NCBI GenBank assembly: GCA_027491075.1
Contig: JAIXWX010000025.1
Span: 124,001-188,000 of the forward strand
Length of the DNA: 64,000 bases
Reading direction: 5' to 3'
DNA from: Flavobacteriales bacterium
Lineage (GTDB): Bacteria; Bacteroidota; Bacteroidia; Flavobacteriales_D; Sanyastnellaceae
The number at the start of each line of letters is the position of its first letter. The first letter of the stretch is position 1. Below, one piece after another: positions 63,121 through 64,000 of the stretch. The notes under the pieces were generated by a model that saw only the letters and a list, made by a program, of their open reading frames with translations, did no database searches and was not told where the DNA came from. The position numbers were made by a program, and so were the translations under genes.

Positions 63121-64000
63121 AAAACAAAGGCATACCTATGGTGATATTGAAGGGAAAAGTTACTCCAAGCGCCATCGGAATATACAATCCAGGATCTGCT
63201 TTCGGTGCTGCCAATCGCATGGCTGCTGGAACGGCAATGTAGGACGCACTGGCAGCGAGTATGGCAAACATAAATCGGTTGCCGATATCTTGAGTGACGG
63301 TGCCGCTTAAAATGGCTACTGCAGTTCCGTTGATAATTGGCATCAACAAGGCAAAGAGCGTCACAAACCAACCGTATTTTCTAAATGCCTTGAATCGTTT
63401 GGCGGTAATCATTCCCATTTCTAATAAGAAGATGGCCAAGAAGCCCTTGAAAATATCGGTCGTGAATGGCTTGATACCTTCGGCTTGTTTGGTGTCTGCA
63501 ATCAGCCCAATCACCAAACTTCCCATAACCATCAAAACGCTACCATTGGTCAGAGAGTGTCGTATGATTTCTCCAATAGAGGTTTTTGAAGATTCTTCTT
63601 TGTCGTAGCGACCAATGAGAATAACGCCAACGATTATAGCAGGGGCTTCCATCAAAGCCATCACTGCCACCATGTGCCCCCCAAAATCTTGTCCTTGAAT
63701 GTCGAGAAAGGTGTTGGCTGATACGAAGGTTACAGCACTAACAGAGCCGTATGCCGCCGCCGCCGCTCCCGCATCATGAATACTAAGTTTTTGCTTTAGA
63801 ATAAAAAAAGTATAAAAGGGAATGGTCGCCGCAACGGCGAGCCCTAACAAAATAGAAAACAATATTTCACTATTAAAACTACTATGCGCCAACTCTTGAC
63901 CTCCCTTGAAACCAATGGAAAAAAGCAGGTACAGAGAAATGAATTTGGAGGTAGTAGGAGGTATCTCTAAGTCACTTTTTACCGCACTTGCCAATATTCC
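63098..64000 (-). CDS. sbtA: SbtA-family sodium-dependent bicarbonate transporter (5' end cut by window)
   Basis: The readable 300 residues lack only the extreme N-terminus; the frame is open to the right edge (GILASAVKSDLEIPP). In the SbtA family about 15-20 residues are expected before this point. Features: LYLLFSIGFKGGQELAH, SIHDAGAAAAAYGSVSAVTF (the sodium/bicarbonate site segment), ANTFLDIQGQDFGGHMVAVM, ALMEAPAIIVGVIL, and the second inverted half with GMITAKRFKAFRKYGW, ASASYIAVPAAMRLAAPKAD and GVTFPFNITIGMPLF. About ten helices are present. SbtA imports bicarbonate with sodium in cyanobacteria. This is a second, unrelated carbon-uptake system besides DabAB-SulP at 18192-24209. Confidence 0.93.
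   Translation of the reverse strand, partial: GILASAVKSDLEIPPTTSKFISLYLLFSIGFKGGQELAHSSFNSEILFSILLGLAVAATIPFYTFFILKQKLSIHDAGAAAAAYGSVSAVTFVSANTFLDIQGQDFGGHMVAVMALMEAPAIIVGVILIGRYDKEESSKTSIGEIIRHSLTNGSVLMVMGSLVIGLIADTKQAEGIKPFTTDIFKGFLAIFLLEMGMITAKRFKAFRKYGWFVTLFALLMPIINGTAVAILSGTVTQDIGNRFMFAILAASASYIAVPAAMRLAAPKADPGLYIPMALGVTFPFNITIGMPLFYEIILHT

Noticed and set aside
1-64000. tRNA, rRNA, prophage, insertion sequence or toxin-antitoxin genes
   Set aside because: None was recognised; genes are densely packed and the only gap above 300 bases is 11007-11445.

Overview
The window is chromosomal DNA from a gliding-type Bacteroidota, most likely a marine or aquatic member of Flavobacteriales. The evidence is eight large secreted proteins with C-terminal type IX secretion (T9SS) sorting domains (seven type A, one gliding-motility/CHU_C type B), DUF4625 and BtuG-like lipoproteins with Cys lipoboxes, promoters of the Bacteroidota form TTG-N17-21-TAnnTTTG, and no Shine-Dalgarno sequences that I could see. 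No rRNA, tRNA, phage, insertion sequence or CRISPR array was found. Species cannot be named from the sequence alone.

Layout. 1-3120: the 3' half of a cobalamin riboswitch, a BtuB-like TonB-dependent receptor and a BtuG-like beta-propeller lipoprotein, i.e. a B12 uptake pair. 3098-4054: a YitT-family membrane protein. 4092-11006: two giant paralogous T9SS proteins built from Cys-rich GCTDP repeats, with a small lipoprotein between them. 11007-11445: the only long gene-free stretch, holding inverted repeats and a probable small RNA with its own promoter and terminator. 11446-15984 (minus): paaZ, an S41 peptidase and a membrane/coiled-coil protein in a tightly overlapped operon. 16096-17631: a choice-of-anchor-L T9SS protein. 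17781-24209: a small unknown protein, dabA, dabB and a SulP transporter, read as an inorganic-carbon uptake operon. 24355-27603: a tricorn-like protease. 27765-33181: two multi-PAS histidine kinases and two stand-alone receiver proteins, each overlapping the next. 33220-36883: two convergent T9SS proteins. 36959-38930: moaC, a MobA-like protein and a thioesterase. 38920-42633: a periplasmic/surface alpha-amylase divergent from a T9SS protein made of starch-binding-like modules. 42788-48197: two more T9SS proteins. 48255-55560 (minus): a GT39-like membrane protein, a small secreted protein, then the operon DPP-IV peptidase, gcvT, comB and zinc-dependent phospholipase. 55627-59182: a His-rich small protein, a TonB receptor and a His-rich DUF4625 lipoprotein, probably metal uptake. 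59188-60765: prfC. 60843-62250: a decayed prolyl oligopeptidase. 62257-64000: an esterase and the 3' part of an SbtA bicarbonate transporter gene that runs off the right edge.

Working together. The strongest themes are nutrient capture at the cell surface (B12, metal, starch, peptides), T9SS display proteins, and bicarbonate acquisition by two or three unrelated systems (DabAB, SulP, SbtA) in what otherwise looks like a heterotroph. The most interesting unexplained items are the small gene heading the dabAB operon, the RNA candidate at 11302-11426, an unnamed domain shared by two T9SS proteins, and promoter -7 boxes placed exactly six bases before the ATG of paaZ and gcvT, which suggests leaderless mRNAs.
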